A stretch of DNA of 64,000 nucleotides. Origin: SXIZ01 sp040079795. GTDB lineage: Bacteria; Pseudomonadota; Gammaproteobacteria; Methylococcales; Methylomonadaceae. The stretch lies in the NCBI GenBank assembly GCA_040079795.1, contig JBEBJQ010000011.1, positions 1-64,000 of the forward strand, in the 5' to 3' direction. This document shows, piece after piece, positions 15,875-23,240 of this stretch (the first letter of the stretch is position 1; each line of letters starts with the position of its first letter). Below the pieces are notes generated by a model that was not told where the DNA came from, ran no database searches, and worked only from the letters and a program-made list of their open reading frames with translations. The position numbers were made by a program, and so were the translations under genes.

Positions 15875-17857
15875 ATGTTTAATTTGAATCCTTTTAAAGA
15901 TGATCTGCCTGTTCCAGATGTTGTAAAACCTTTAAAACATGACCATAAACCAAGATGCCTGGTAATAAAAGCCGTAGTTGAGCAGGTTAAGCTACACCAA
16001 GACTTGCCTGAAACGGAAGTTTGGAGTTATCGCCTTAAACAAGGAAAAGTCATTAAATATGGTTCAGGAAGCAGTTACCTGGGCCCTACTGTTGAAGTAA
16101 ATAAGGGAGATTTGGTTAACGTATGCTGGGAAAACGAAATTAATGAGAGCTCAAGCTTACCTTATGAAGTGGTTAAGGTGCCTTATATCGATGGCGCAAT
16201 ACCAGTGCCTCAAAATCAACCCGGTGTAGAATTGACTGCGCTTAATGATATGGATGACAAATTACGCGCCAAAGTACGGGATTTACAAGCAACATTAGCG
16301 ACCCATTTACATGGCGGGCGAACTCAGGCGGACTCTGACGGCTGGCCGGATAATACTATTACAGCAGGGCAGTCTGCGCATTGCACTTACCACAATGATC
16401 AAAATGCCGCGATGCTTTGGTATCATGATCACGCCAATCATGTAACCCGGCTGAATGTTTATGCAGGCCTGGCGGGTGTGTGGTTGGTTCGTGATGAAGA
16501 GGAAGATGCACTGGATTTACCCACAGGGGGCTTTGAGCTGCCTCTGGTCATTCAGGATCGAAACCTTGATTTGGAGAGTGCCGGTAATTTCACTGGGGCA
16601 TTATTACATAAAACCGAGGTTATTGACCCCAATGATCCGGGTTTGCCACTTAACCCCCAAGGCGGGCCCGCTGAATTCTTTGGCCCCTATAGTTTAGTTA
16701 ATGGCAAAATATGGCCGAAAGCAGAGGTTGAACCAAGACTGTATCGGTTAAGGGTGTTGAATGGTTCAAATGCACGCACCTATCGGCTTATGCTCCTCGA
16801 TGCCCAAGGTAACACGCAAAATAGTAATATTTGGCAAATCGGTTGCGATCAGGGGCTTATGCAATTTAAAGTTCCGGTTCCTAAAACCGGACTTATTTTG
16901 ATGCCGGGGGAACGGGTTGATCTGCTCGTTGATTTTTGCCGCTTTTCCAATCAAAGTTTGTACTTATGGAATACGGCGGAGGCACCTTTTGGAAATGCCA
17001 CATTACCCGTTTCTTATTTCACTGATATTCAAAGTGAGTTGTTGAATTTTCTTAGTAATCCCACTTCAGCAAGTGGGGACGAAATGGGGCGCCGATTTTA
17101 CCCGCAAGTTATGCGTTTTGATGTGGCATCGGCTATTAGCAGCGCTGCGCATAACTTACCTAACGGTTCGTTATGGACAGCACCACATCCACCTGTCAAT
17201 CTCAATGCTGCAATGCCGATCAGGCTTGTGGCCTTGGTTGAAAAGCCGGCTGACCAGATGCAGCTTGATGGTACGCCTATGCTGGTATTTTGGGAGTATG
17301 TACGCAATGCCAGCGAACCAGCTCCTGCTGGGGCTGATATTGTCAACTTTACCTATGTACATCCAACAACTGGCTTGATTGTGACTGAGGGTTTCTGGAA
17401 AGCCGCAGAAGAATTTTATGATCGCCTGAACTGGCAAGTTCACTTAGATGATACCGAGCAATGGTATATTGCCAACGTTAGCCCCGATACCCATCCAATT
17501 CATGTGCATCTGGTTGATATGCAGGTAAATCAACAGTATCAGGTTAGCGCAGATGGATTTACGGTTAGTTCCCTTGGCATAATTACGCCTTTTAGTGGTG
17601 TGACAGAAATTGATGGCAATATTGATACCATAACCGATATTCATGCGGCTACCGTGCCTGTTGCGATTTCAACGGATCAAACCGGCCCCAAAGATACTAT
17701 CCGTATTAATCCGGGTGAGATGGTCGGCGTGGCGATAAAGTTTTCACCGTTCTGCGGTAGATATATGTACCACTGCCACATTCTGGAACATGAAGATGAT
17801 GACATGATGCGACCTTTTGTGGTGGTGCCCAAATGGGTTCCACACCATCATCATTAA
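15875..17857 (+). CDS. Multicopper oxidase, CotA/bilirubin-oxidase-like
   Basis: This 660-residue three-domain copper oxidase couples oxidation of a substrate (metal ion, phenol or similar) to reduction of oxygen to water. All four copper motifs are present: 'THLHGG', 'WYHDHANH', 'HPIHVHLVD' and 'YHCHILEHEDDDMM', the last with a Met as the axial type-1 ligand. The N-terminus ('FNLNPFKDDLPVPDVV') shows no Sec or Tat signal, unlike most Gram-negative multicopper oxidases but like CotA. The C-terminus ends in four His. Regions 'LPYEVVKVPYIDGAIPVPQ' and 'RTYRLMLLD' fit the CotA/bilirubin oxidase subgroup. The substrate and cell location are open. Confidence 0.9.
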   Translation: MFNLNPFKDDLPVPDVVKPLKHDHKPRCLVIKAVVEQVKLHQDLPETEVWSYRLKQGKVIKYGSGSSYLGPTVEVNKGDLVNVCWENEINESSSLPYEVVKVPYIDGAIPVPQNQPGVELTALNDMDDKLRAKVRDLQATLATHLHGGRTQADSDGWPDNTITAGQSAHCTYHNDQNAAMLWYHDHANHVTRLNVYAGLAGVWLVRDEEEDALDLPTGGFELPLVIQDRNLDLESAGNFTGALLHKTEVIDPNDPGLPLNPQGGPAEFFGPYSLVNGKIWPKAEVEPRLYRLRVLNGSNARTYRLMLLDAQGNTQNSNIWQIGCDQGLMQFKVPVPKTGLILMPGERVDLLVDFCRFSNQSLYLWNTAEAPFGNATLPVSYFTDIQSELLNFLSNPTSASGDEMGRRFYPQVMRFDVASAISSAAHNLPNGSLWTAPHPPVNLNAAMPIRLVALVEKPADQMQLDGTPMLVFWEYVRNASEPAPAGADIVNFTYVHPTTGLIVTEGFWKAAEEFYDRLNWQVHLDDTEQWYIANVSPDTHPIHVHLVDMQVNQQYQVSADGFTVSSLGIITPFSGVTEIDGNIDTITDIHAATVPVAISTDQTGPKDTIRINPGEMVGVAIKFSPFCGRYMYHCHILEHEDDDMMRPFVVVPKWVPHHHH

Positions 17858-17868
17858 AAATCGCTATT

Positions 17869-17905
17869 GGTTAGGTGTGTCGCTTTATTGTGGGTACACC
17901 TAACC
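17869..17905. repeat. 10-bp inverted repeat after the oxidase gene
   Basis: GGTTAGGTGT (17869-17878) and ACACCTAACC (17896-17905) flank 17 bases, 11 bases after the stop. No T-tract follows, so it is a possible but unproven terminator or RNA-stability hairpin. Confidence 0.5.
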
Positions 17906-18016
17906 CGAGAACCAAACACCTCGGCATTAGCGAGTTGTTATTCCTAAAATGTAGGTTAGCCATCGTCTTTTTCCAATGATACACTAGCCTTATTTTATAT
18001 TTTAGGGATGCTGTAC

Positions 18017-18562
18017 ATGCCGCAAAATGCTGAAAATTTGATTTGGATCGATCTTGAAATGACCGGTTTAGATCCTGATATTGATGTGATTATTGAAATC
18101 GCAACGATTGTGACTGATAAGGATCTGAATATTCTGGCGCAAGGGCCGGTTTTAGCAGTTAAGCAAAGTGATGCGGCGCTGGCGGCAATGGATGAGTGGA
18201 ATCAAACCCACCATGGGCAATCCGGTTTAATTGGGCGGGTTAAAAACTCTACGGTTAGTGTTGCAGACGCTGAACAGGCTACCCTGGATTTCCTTAAAAA
18301 CTGGGTTGGGGCGGGTATTTCGCCCATGTGTGGCAATAGTATCGGTCAGGATCGGCGTTTTTTAGTTCGGGGCATGCCTAGATTGGAAGCCTATTTTCAT
18401 TATCGCAGTATTGATGTATCCACTTTAAAGGAGCTGGCGGCACGTTGGGCACCAGCAGTAAAAGACGGCTTTAAAAAACAATCAACACATGTCGCTTTGG
18501 ATGATATTAAAGAATCCATTGAAGAGCTTCAGTACTACCGCGAGCATTTTATCAGGGTTTAA
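18017..18562 (+). CDS. orn: Oligoribonuclease
   Basis: This 181-residue DEDDh 3'-5' exonuclease degrades 2-5-nt RNAs and the linear diguanylate pGpG, finishing mRNA turnover. Catalytic acidic residues are visible in 'WIDLEMTGLDP' (Asp, Glu), in 'CGNSIGQDRRFL' (Asp) and in 'HVALDDIKESI' (His, Asp). I start it at the ATG at 18017, preceded by AGGG. This gives exactly the length of E. coli Orn. The open frame includes three earlier codons. The CrcB-like gene follows two bases after the stop. Confidence 0.95.
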   Translation: MPQNAENLIWIDLEMTGLDPDIDVIIEIATIVTDKDLNILAQGPVLAVKQSDAALAAMDEWNQTHHGQSGLIGRVKNSTVSVADAEQATLDFLKNWVGAGISPMCGNSIGQDRRFLVRGMPRLEAYFHYRSIDVSTLKELAARWAPAVKDGFKKQSTHVALDDIKESIEELQYYREHFIRV

Positions 18563-18564
18563 CT

Positions 18565-19272
18565 ATGAATCAATTGCTGGCGATTGCATTAGGTGGCTCA
18601 GTAGGCGCAGTGTTTCGTTTTTTGGTTTCTGATAGTGTTTATTATTGGCTGGGTCGTGGCTTTCCTTACGGTACGCTTGCAGTTAATGTCATCGGCTCTT
18701 TATTGTTTGGTGTATTGACTGAAGTACTTACTTTGCAACGGGTTGCGATTGCGGTTGAATTTCGTCCAGCTATTTTGGTAGGATTTTTCGGGGCTTTTAC
18801 GACCTTTTCAAGTTTTGCGCTGGAAACTGTTTATTTATTGGAGCAAGGTAGTCTCTCTAAAGCGGCAATCAATATATTTATCAGTGTTGCCGCCTGTTTA
18901 GTGGCGGTTTGGCTGGGCTTGTTAATAGGGCGAGCTTTACTGTTATATGGCGGTGGTGCAGGACGGTGGCTGGGCGTGGTTTTTCCGTATGCATTAATCA
19001 TCGTCAACACCCTGGGCGCGTTTATTATCGGTTTGATCACCGTGGTTTTAATCAATAAAGTATTGCCCTCCTTAGAGCAACGTGCAGCACTGAGCATTAT
19101 TCTTTCAGGTCTGTATATGACTTTTTCAAGTTTATATTTGATCCTATATTTAATCGAAGATGGTCATGCATTTGAATCAAATTTACACTTGATGCTAGCG
19201 GTGTTAGGGGCAAATACGCTAGTTTGCATGGGATCGTTTTGGTTGGGTGTGTTGGCTGGTGAACAGGTATGA
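18565..19272 (+). CDS. Fused two-copy CrcB/Fluc fluoride channel
   Basis: Fluc channels export fluoride as antiparallel dimers of about 125-residue, four-helix subunits. This 235-residue protein contains one full copy (about 1-126: 'GGSVGAVFRF', 'FPYGTLAVNVIGS', 'GFFGAFTTFSSFALE') and a second, diverged copy. 'FPYALIIVNTLGAFIIGL' matches helix 2, 'SGLYMTFSSLYLILYLIEDG' matches helix 3, and 'GANTLVCMGSFWLG' matches helix 4. Helix 1 of the second copy is missing or merged with helix 4 of the first, which predicts seven helices. It lies 2 bp after orn, so it is probably co-transcribed. No fluoride riboswitch was seen upstream of orn or in front of this gene. Confidence 0.85.
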   Translation: MNQLLAIALGGSVGAVFRFLVSDSVYYWLGRGFPYGTLAVNVIGSLLFGVLTEVLTLQRVAIAVEFRPAILVGFFGAFTTFSSFALETVYLLEQGSLSKAAINIFISVAACLVAVWLGLLIGRALLLYGGGAGRWLGVVFPYALIIVNTLGAFIIGLITVVLINKVLPSLEQRAALSIILSGLYMTFSSLYLILYLIEDGHAFESNLHLMLAVLGANTLVCMGSFWLGVLAGEQV

Positions 19273-19314
19273 CATGGAGTCTATCGAATACGTTTTGATA
19301 GGACAAAATAATGC

Positions 19315-19370
19315 GGCATAAACACAGCGTCACGGAAAAATTGCTGGCAAAACTTCCGTGGCATAAACAC
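19315..19370. repeat. Direct repeat flanking a hairpin, upstream of serS
   Basis: GGCATAAACAC occurs at 19315-19325 and 19360-19370. Between them CACGGAA (19331-19337) pairs with TTCCGTG (19354-19360). The structure ends 43 bp before the serS ATG. Its meaning is unknown; it could be a leader hairpin or a small repeat element. Confidence 0.45.
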
Positions 19371-19413
19371 TATTTCTTTATTAATCTTAATTTTATCTCA
19401 GGTAACTCAACCC

Positions 19414-20697
19414 ATGTTAGACCCTTATTTACTCAGAACTGAACTGGATCACGTTAAAAAAGAACTCACTCGCAGAAATTTTGTGCTGGATGCTGATACT
19501 TATGGCGCTTTGGAAATACAGCGTAAAGCGATACAGGTTAAAACCCAAGAATTACAAAACCAGCGCAATAGCGGTTCTAAACTGATCGGGCAAGCGAAAG
19601 CGAAGGGCGAAGATGTACAGCCGTTATTGGATGAAGTACAGCATTTGGGGGACTTATTAAAAGCGGCTGAAACTGAGTTGACGGATGTGCAATTAAAAAT
19701 GGCTGAAATTGCAGAAGGTATTCCGAACTTTCTGGACAGTACCGTGCCGAATGGCAAAAGTGAAGCCGATAACCTGGAAGTTACCCGTTGGGGTGAGCTA
19801 CCCGTTTTTAACTTTACCCCTAAAGACCATGTTGATTTAGGTGAAGGCCTTAAGGGTATAGATTTTGAGTTGGGCGTAAAAATAGCCAGCGCGCGTTTTG
19901 TGGTATTGATGGGGCCGTTAGCAAGATTACAACGTGCTATCATCCAGTTAATGCTCGACACGCATATCAATGATCATGGTTATACAGAAACGTATGTCCC
20001 TTATTTGGCCAATGCTGAGAGCTTGCGTGGAACCGGGCAGTTGCCCAAGTTTGAGGCCGATTTATTTAAAGCCAGCGAAAATCCGGCCTTATACTTAATT
20101 CCGACGGCAGAAGTGCCGGTCACTAACATTGTGCGCGACAGTATTGTCGATGCCAAAGCGTTACCGCTGAAATACGTGTGTCATTCACCTTGTTTCAGAA
20201 GTGAAGCAGGAGCCTATGGACGGGATGTGCGCGGGATGATCCGGCAGCACCAGTTTGAGAAAGTGGAGTTGGTGCAAATTGTTAAGCCGGAAGACTCTCA
20301 AGCAGCGCATGAAGCCCTTACTGAACATGCTGAAAACATCTTAAAGAAACTTAAATTACCGTATCGTAAAGTTTTGCTATGCGCAGGCGATACTGGCTTT
20401 TCTTCTAGTAAAACGTATGATCTGGAAGTATGGTTGCCAGGGCAGGGTGCGTATCGGGAAATTTCGTCGTGCAGTAATTTTAAAGATTTCCAGGCGCGCC
20501 GTTTGCAAGCCCGCTGGCGTAATCCTGAAACAGGTAAACCGGAGCTGGTGCATACCTTAAATGGTTCCGGCTTAGCGGCTGGGAGAACCCTGATTGCCGT
20601 GATGGAAAATTATCAGGATGAACAAGGCAGGGTGCATATCCCCGAAGCATTGTTACCGTATATGGGCGGGGTTAAAGTTATTGAAGCGAATCCCTAA
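19414..20697 (+). CDS. serS: Seryl-tRNA synthetase
   Basis: This 427-residue class II synthetase attaches serine to tRNA-Ser. Residues 1-110 form the long tRNA-binding coiled coil ('LEIQRKAIQVKTQELQNQRNSGSKLIGQAKAKGED'). The catalytic core has motif 2 'SPCFRSEAGAYGRDVRGMIRQHQFEKVELV' in two parts, 'IPTAEVP', the serine-specific 'DLEVWLPGQGAYREISSCSN', and motif 3 'NGSGLAAGRTLIAVMENYQ'. Length and order match the bacterial family. It has its own leader with a hairpin and direct repeat. Confidence 0.97.
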   Translation: MLDPYLLRTELDHVKKELTRRNFVLDADTYGALEIQRKAIQVKTQELQNQRNSGSKLIGQAKAKGEDVQPLLDEVQHLGDLLKAAETELTDVQLKMAEIAEGIPNFLDSTVPNGKSEADNLEVTRWGELPVFNFTPKDHVDLGEGLKGIDFELGVKIASARFVVLMGPLARLQRAIIQLMLDTHINDHGYTETYVPYLANAESLRGTGQLPKFEADLFKASENPALYLIPTAEVPVTNIVRDSIVDAKALPLKYVCHSPCFRSEAGAYGRDVRGMIRQHQFEKVELVQIVKPEDSQAAHEALTEHAENILKKLKLPYRKVLLCAGDTGFSSSKTYDLEVWLPGQGAYREISSCSNFKDFQARRLQARWRNPETGKPELVHTLNGSGLAAGRTLIAVMENYQDEQGRVHIPEALLPYMGGVKVIEANP

Positions 20698-20814
20698 AGC
20701 TATATTTTTAACACTTCAACAATTGGCGTTATTTTTCCCTTTCCAGCCGGAGAGGGTTAAGGTAACGACGGGATTTTAAAGTTTGGGTTTAATAAAAAAC
20801 CTGCTGAATCTTCA

Positions 20815-21870
20815 TTAAACCAGCCGCACCCGCGCAAAGCCACCGCCTTCAGTCCGTAAATTGGTTACTTGTCCCTGGTAAAGGCGGGCGGCAACACTGA
20901 GTATTTGGTTTTGATAGACAAACAAGCGGAAATCAGCTTTATAGTGTTGTCCATCCGGTGCTGTAAAAACGCTCGGTGGAATATACTCTTGCATGAGCGT
21001 AGTAGTGGGATCAAGCTCTGCAAATTTAGTGGTGGTTATTTTTTTACCTAAATACACGCCTTTACTGGCATAAGCGGTATCGGGTTTAAATACCCAGCGT
21101 TTACGTTCCTGCCAAATCTGCTGGGCATTTTGGGTGGCAAGTAAACGGGTTGTGGGAATAGTGCGGCCTACTAATTGTCGTGCGATTAGCGGCAATTTTA
21201 AATCAGTCAAACTTTCTGGCGTTGACCAGTGAATCATACGTTGTTTGTCAGCTAAGAGCGCATAGGTATGTGGATTAGGGGTCAGGCAAACCTGCCGTTG
21301 CAACCACGCGCTACGGACAACGGCTAATTCAGCAGATTGCAAATAAAAATCACAGTGGCGGTTATAAATAAGATCAATCGGCGTACCCTGATAATCCAAG
21401 CCGGTTGTGTTCAATTGTGATGGATCCAGAATAAAAGTAGTCAAATTATTTTTATTTAACAGCGCAGCAAATGCTTGTATTTCAGTATACAAAAATTGGC
21501 TTTCTGGTTGTTCGTCAATAATCGCTATGCCGCGAGGCCGCGCGTTATTTATTCCACACCAAATCGCGTATTCAGCGAGAAACATAGCGGCTAAATTCCC
21601 CCCCAACTTGCCGCTAAAATTCCGCGATTCCGGATATTGCGCTTGCCAAGCTAACCATAACCCCCCCGCGTTATTATTGACTTCAATTAATTTTGGTCCT
21701 GAGGCGCTGATATGAAAATCGTATCCCATTAACACTGAATCATTTAACGGGTCATACTTTGCGCTGTCAGGAACAATGGCTTTGAGTTGCTCAAAATAAG
21801 CCGGTTGTTTGCTTAACTGATACAGAAAGCGCACCAGCGCGATCATTTCGCGCAGATCCTGGCGGTGCAA
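20815..21870 (-). CDS. ATP-grasp-like protein of unknown function
   Basis: The protein (351 residues from the TTG at 21870) contains 'GYDFHISASGPKLIEVNNNAGGLW', then a Rossmann-like middle ('GIAIIDEQPESQFLYTEI'). An ATP-grasp core follows with 'WVFKPDTAYASKGVYLGKKI', 'LMQEYIPPS' and 'YKADFRLFVYQNQ'. It resembles proteins related to glutathionylspermidine synthase or circularly permuted ATP-grasp ligases. The substrate is unknown. No ATG or GTG start is available: the frame stays open to a TAA at 21961-21963. A strong GGAGGG precedes an ATT at 21916-21918, which would add 16 residues. The TTG start given here is the conservative choice. Confidence 0.7.
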   Translation of the reverse strand: MHRQDLREMIALVRFLYQLSKQPAYFEQLKAIVPDSAKYDPLNDSVLMGYDFHISASGPKLIEVNNNAGGLWLAWQAQYPESRNFSGKLGGNLAAMFLAEYAIWCGINNARPRGIAIIDEQPESQFLYTEIQAFAALLNKNNLTTFILDPSQLNTTGLDYQGTPIDLIYNRHCDFYLQSAELAVVRSAWLQRQVCLTPNPHTYALLADKQRMIHWSTPESLTDLKLPLIARQLVGRTIPTTRLLATQNAQQIWQERKRWVFKPDTAYASKGVYLGKKITTTKFAELDPTTTLMQEYIPPSVFTAPDGQHYKADFRLFVYQNQILSVAARLYQGQVTNLRTEGGGFARVRLV

Positions 21871-22189
21871 TGTAACTTGCTGCGCGCAAACCCCAACCGG
21901 TAAGTTATGCGTCGAAATCAGAGACCCTCCAGACAGCGGTTCATTTTTACCGTAATATATTTAAATTGTTGCTATCATTTTATTTGGGACTGCAAAATTA
22001 TGCTCGTGCATTACCGATCCTCCCGTGTGTATCGTTTTAATGATAAATCAAAATGGGGATGGCAGGTAAGATAAGAGGATATTTTTTATTTTTAAAGGAG
22101 TTGCATTGGCGTAGTTAAGCTTTCAAGCTCCTTAAGTTTCTTTCTGGAGCCTAAAAGCGGTATAGGAGTAAAAACAATATTTGCAATTC

Positions 22190-22206
22190 TAGACGACTGG
22201 TCGGAT
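22190..22206. promoter_or_regulatory. TetR-type operator, site 1
   Basis: AGACGACTGGTCGGAT (22191-22206) ends one base before the regulator's ATG and contains inverted arms CGAC/GTCG. It shares AGACGACYGGTC with site 2 in front of the DUF4242 gene. The position suggests self-repression. Confidence 0.55.
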
Positions 22207-22207
22207 A

Positions 22208-22810
22208 ATGCCCGCCATGTCGAAATTAGAAAAGCAGCTTAAACGGGAACAACTTTTAGAACAGGGCGTCAGCTTGTTGATGGAACAGGGTTACCATGGG
22301 ACGGGCTTGAAGAAAATTCTGGATACGGTGCAAATCCCCAAAGGTTCTTTTTACCATTATTTTGAGAGTAAAGAAGCCTTTGGCGCAGAAGTGGTGACGC
22401 ATTATATTGAACCGTTTATTGTGCAATTGGCGGGGCATCTTAATAACCCTGAATTGGATGGTTTGTCAGCACTGAACACTTATTTTTCTGAATTAATTAC
22501 TGCCGTTGGACAGGGTGATTTTAAAGGCGGTTGTTTATTAGGCAATTTAATGGGTGAAATTGGCGATACCAGCGATATTTGCCGGGCATCGCTTAAACAG
22601 GCTGTAAAACGTTATCGGGACTTGTTAGCGGTAGGTTTAGCCAAAGCACAACGGGAAGGGACGGTTAGAACTGATAAAACCCCTGAACGCATGGCGGATT
22701 TATTAGCAAATACCTGGCAGGGGGCGTTATTACGCATGAAAATTGAACAATCTGTTGCACCTATTCAGGATTGTTGTGATGATTTATTGGGGGATTATTT
22801 TAAAGCTTGA
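22208..22810 (+). CDS. TetR/AcrR-family repressor
   Basis: This 200-residue regulator has an N-terminal helix-turn-helix ('GYHGTGLKKILDTVQIPKGSFYHYFESKEAFGAEVV') and a ligand-binding C-terminal domain. The conserved 'FKGGCLLGNLMGE' contains a Cys and is typical of the NemR/AcuR-like TetR branch that often senses reactive or small organic molecules. Two matching operator-like sites bracket it, so it probably represses itself and the DUF4242-SBP56 genes downstream. The inducer is unknown; a methylated sulfur compound is a guess from the SBP56 gene. The start could also be the ATG three codons later. Confidence 0.9.
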   Translation: MPAMSKLEKQLKREQLLEQGVSLLMEQGYHGTGLKKILDTVQIPKGSFYHYFESKEAFGAEVVTHYIEPFIVQLAGHLNNPELDGLSALNTYFSELITAVGQGDFKGGCLLGNLMGEIGDTSDICRASLKQAVKRYRDLLAVGLAKAQREGTVRTDKTPERMADLLANTWQGALLRMKIEQSVAPIQDCCDDLLGDYFKA

Positions 22811-22827
22811 TTTTTTAACCAAAATAG

Positions 22828-22843
22828 AGACGACCGGTCAATT
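22828..22843. promoter_or_regulatory. TetR-type operator, site 2
   Basis: AGACGACCGGTCAATT contains the perfect palindrome GACCGGTC and shares AGACGACYGGTC with site 1. It lies about 30 bp before the DUF4242 gene, in the right place to control that gene and SBP56. Confidence 0.58.
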
Positions 22844-22871
22844 AATTTTTTCTTAATACGAGGATACCACT

Positions 22872-23144
22872 ATGCCAAAATTTATTATTGAACGCGACAT
22901 ACCCGGTGCTGGGGCTTTAACGGCACAGGAATTACAAGGCATTTCCCAAAAGTCCTGCGGCGTTTTGCGTACGATGGGCTCCAGCATTCAATGGCTGGAA
23001 AGCTATGTGACGGATGATAAGGTGTATTGCATTTACATTGCGCCGAATGCCGAAGCCATTCAGGAACATGCCCTGCAAGGCGGGTTTCCCGCCAATAATA
23101 TTGTGCAAATCAGGCGCATGATTGACCCGACTACCGCTGAATAA
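22872..23144 (+). CDS. DUF4242 small protein
   Basis: This 90-residue ferredoxin-like-fold protein of the DUF4242 family ('PKFIIERDIPGAGALTAQEL', 'WLESYVTDDKVYCIYIAPNAEAIQEHA') has two Cys, at about 29 and 52. A relative in Streptomyces has been described as nickel-binding, but that cannot be carried over on sequence alone. It lies between the TetR gene and the SBP56 gene, behind operator site 2. A small accessory or metal-handling role for the oxidase is a reasonable guess only. Confidence 0.82.
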   Translation: MPKFIIERDIPGAGALTAQELQGISQKSCGVLRTMGSSIQWLESYVTDDKVYCIYIAPNAEAIQEHALQGGFPANNIVQIRRMIDPTTAE

Positions 23145-23240
23145 TTTTGTGCGATAAATACTTTTAATTTCAAACTATAAGGATAAAGCCTATTAAACAC
23201 TCCCCTTCGTTTTAACCCTTTAATAATAAGCAGGAAGGAT

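Noticed and set aside
18000..18570. Fluoride riboswitch near the crcB-like gene
   Set aside because: No recognisable fluoride aptamer pattern upstream of orn or the fused channel gene.
20737..20760. CCCTTTCC-AGCC-GGAGAGGG hairpin after serS as a terminator
   Set aside because: The stem forms with one G-U pair, but no T-tract follows on either strand.
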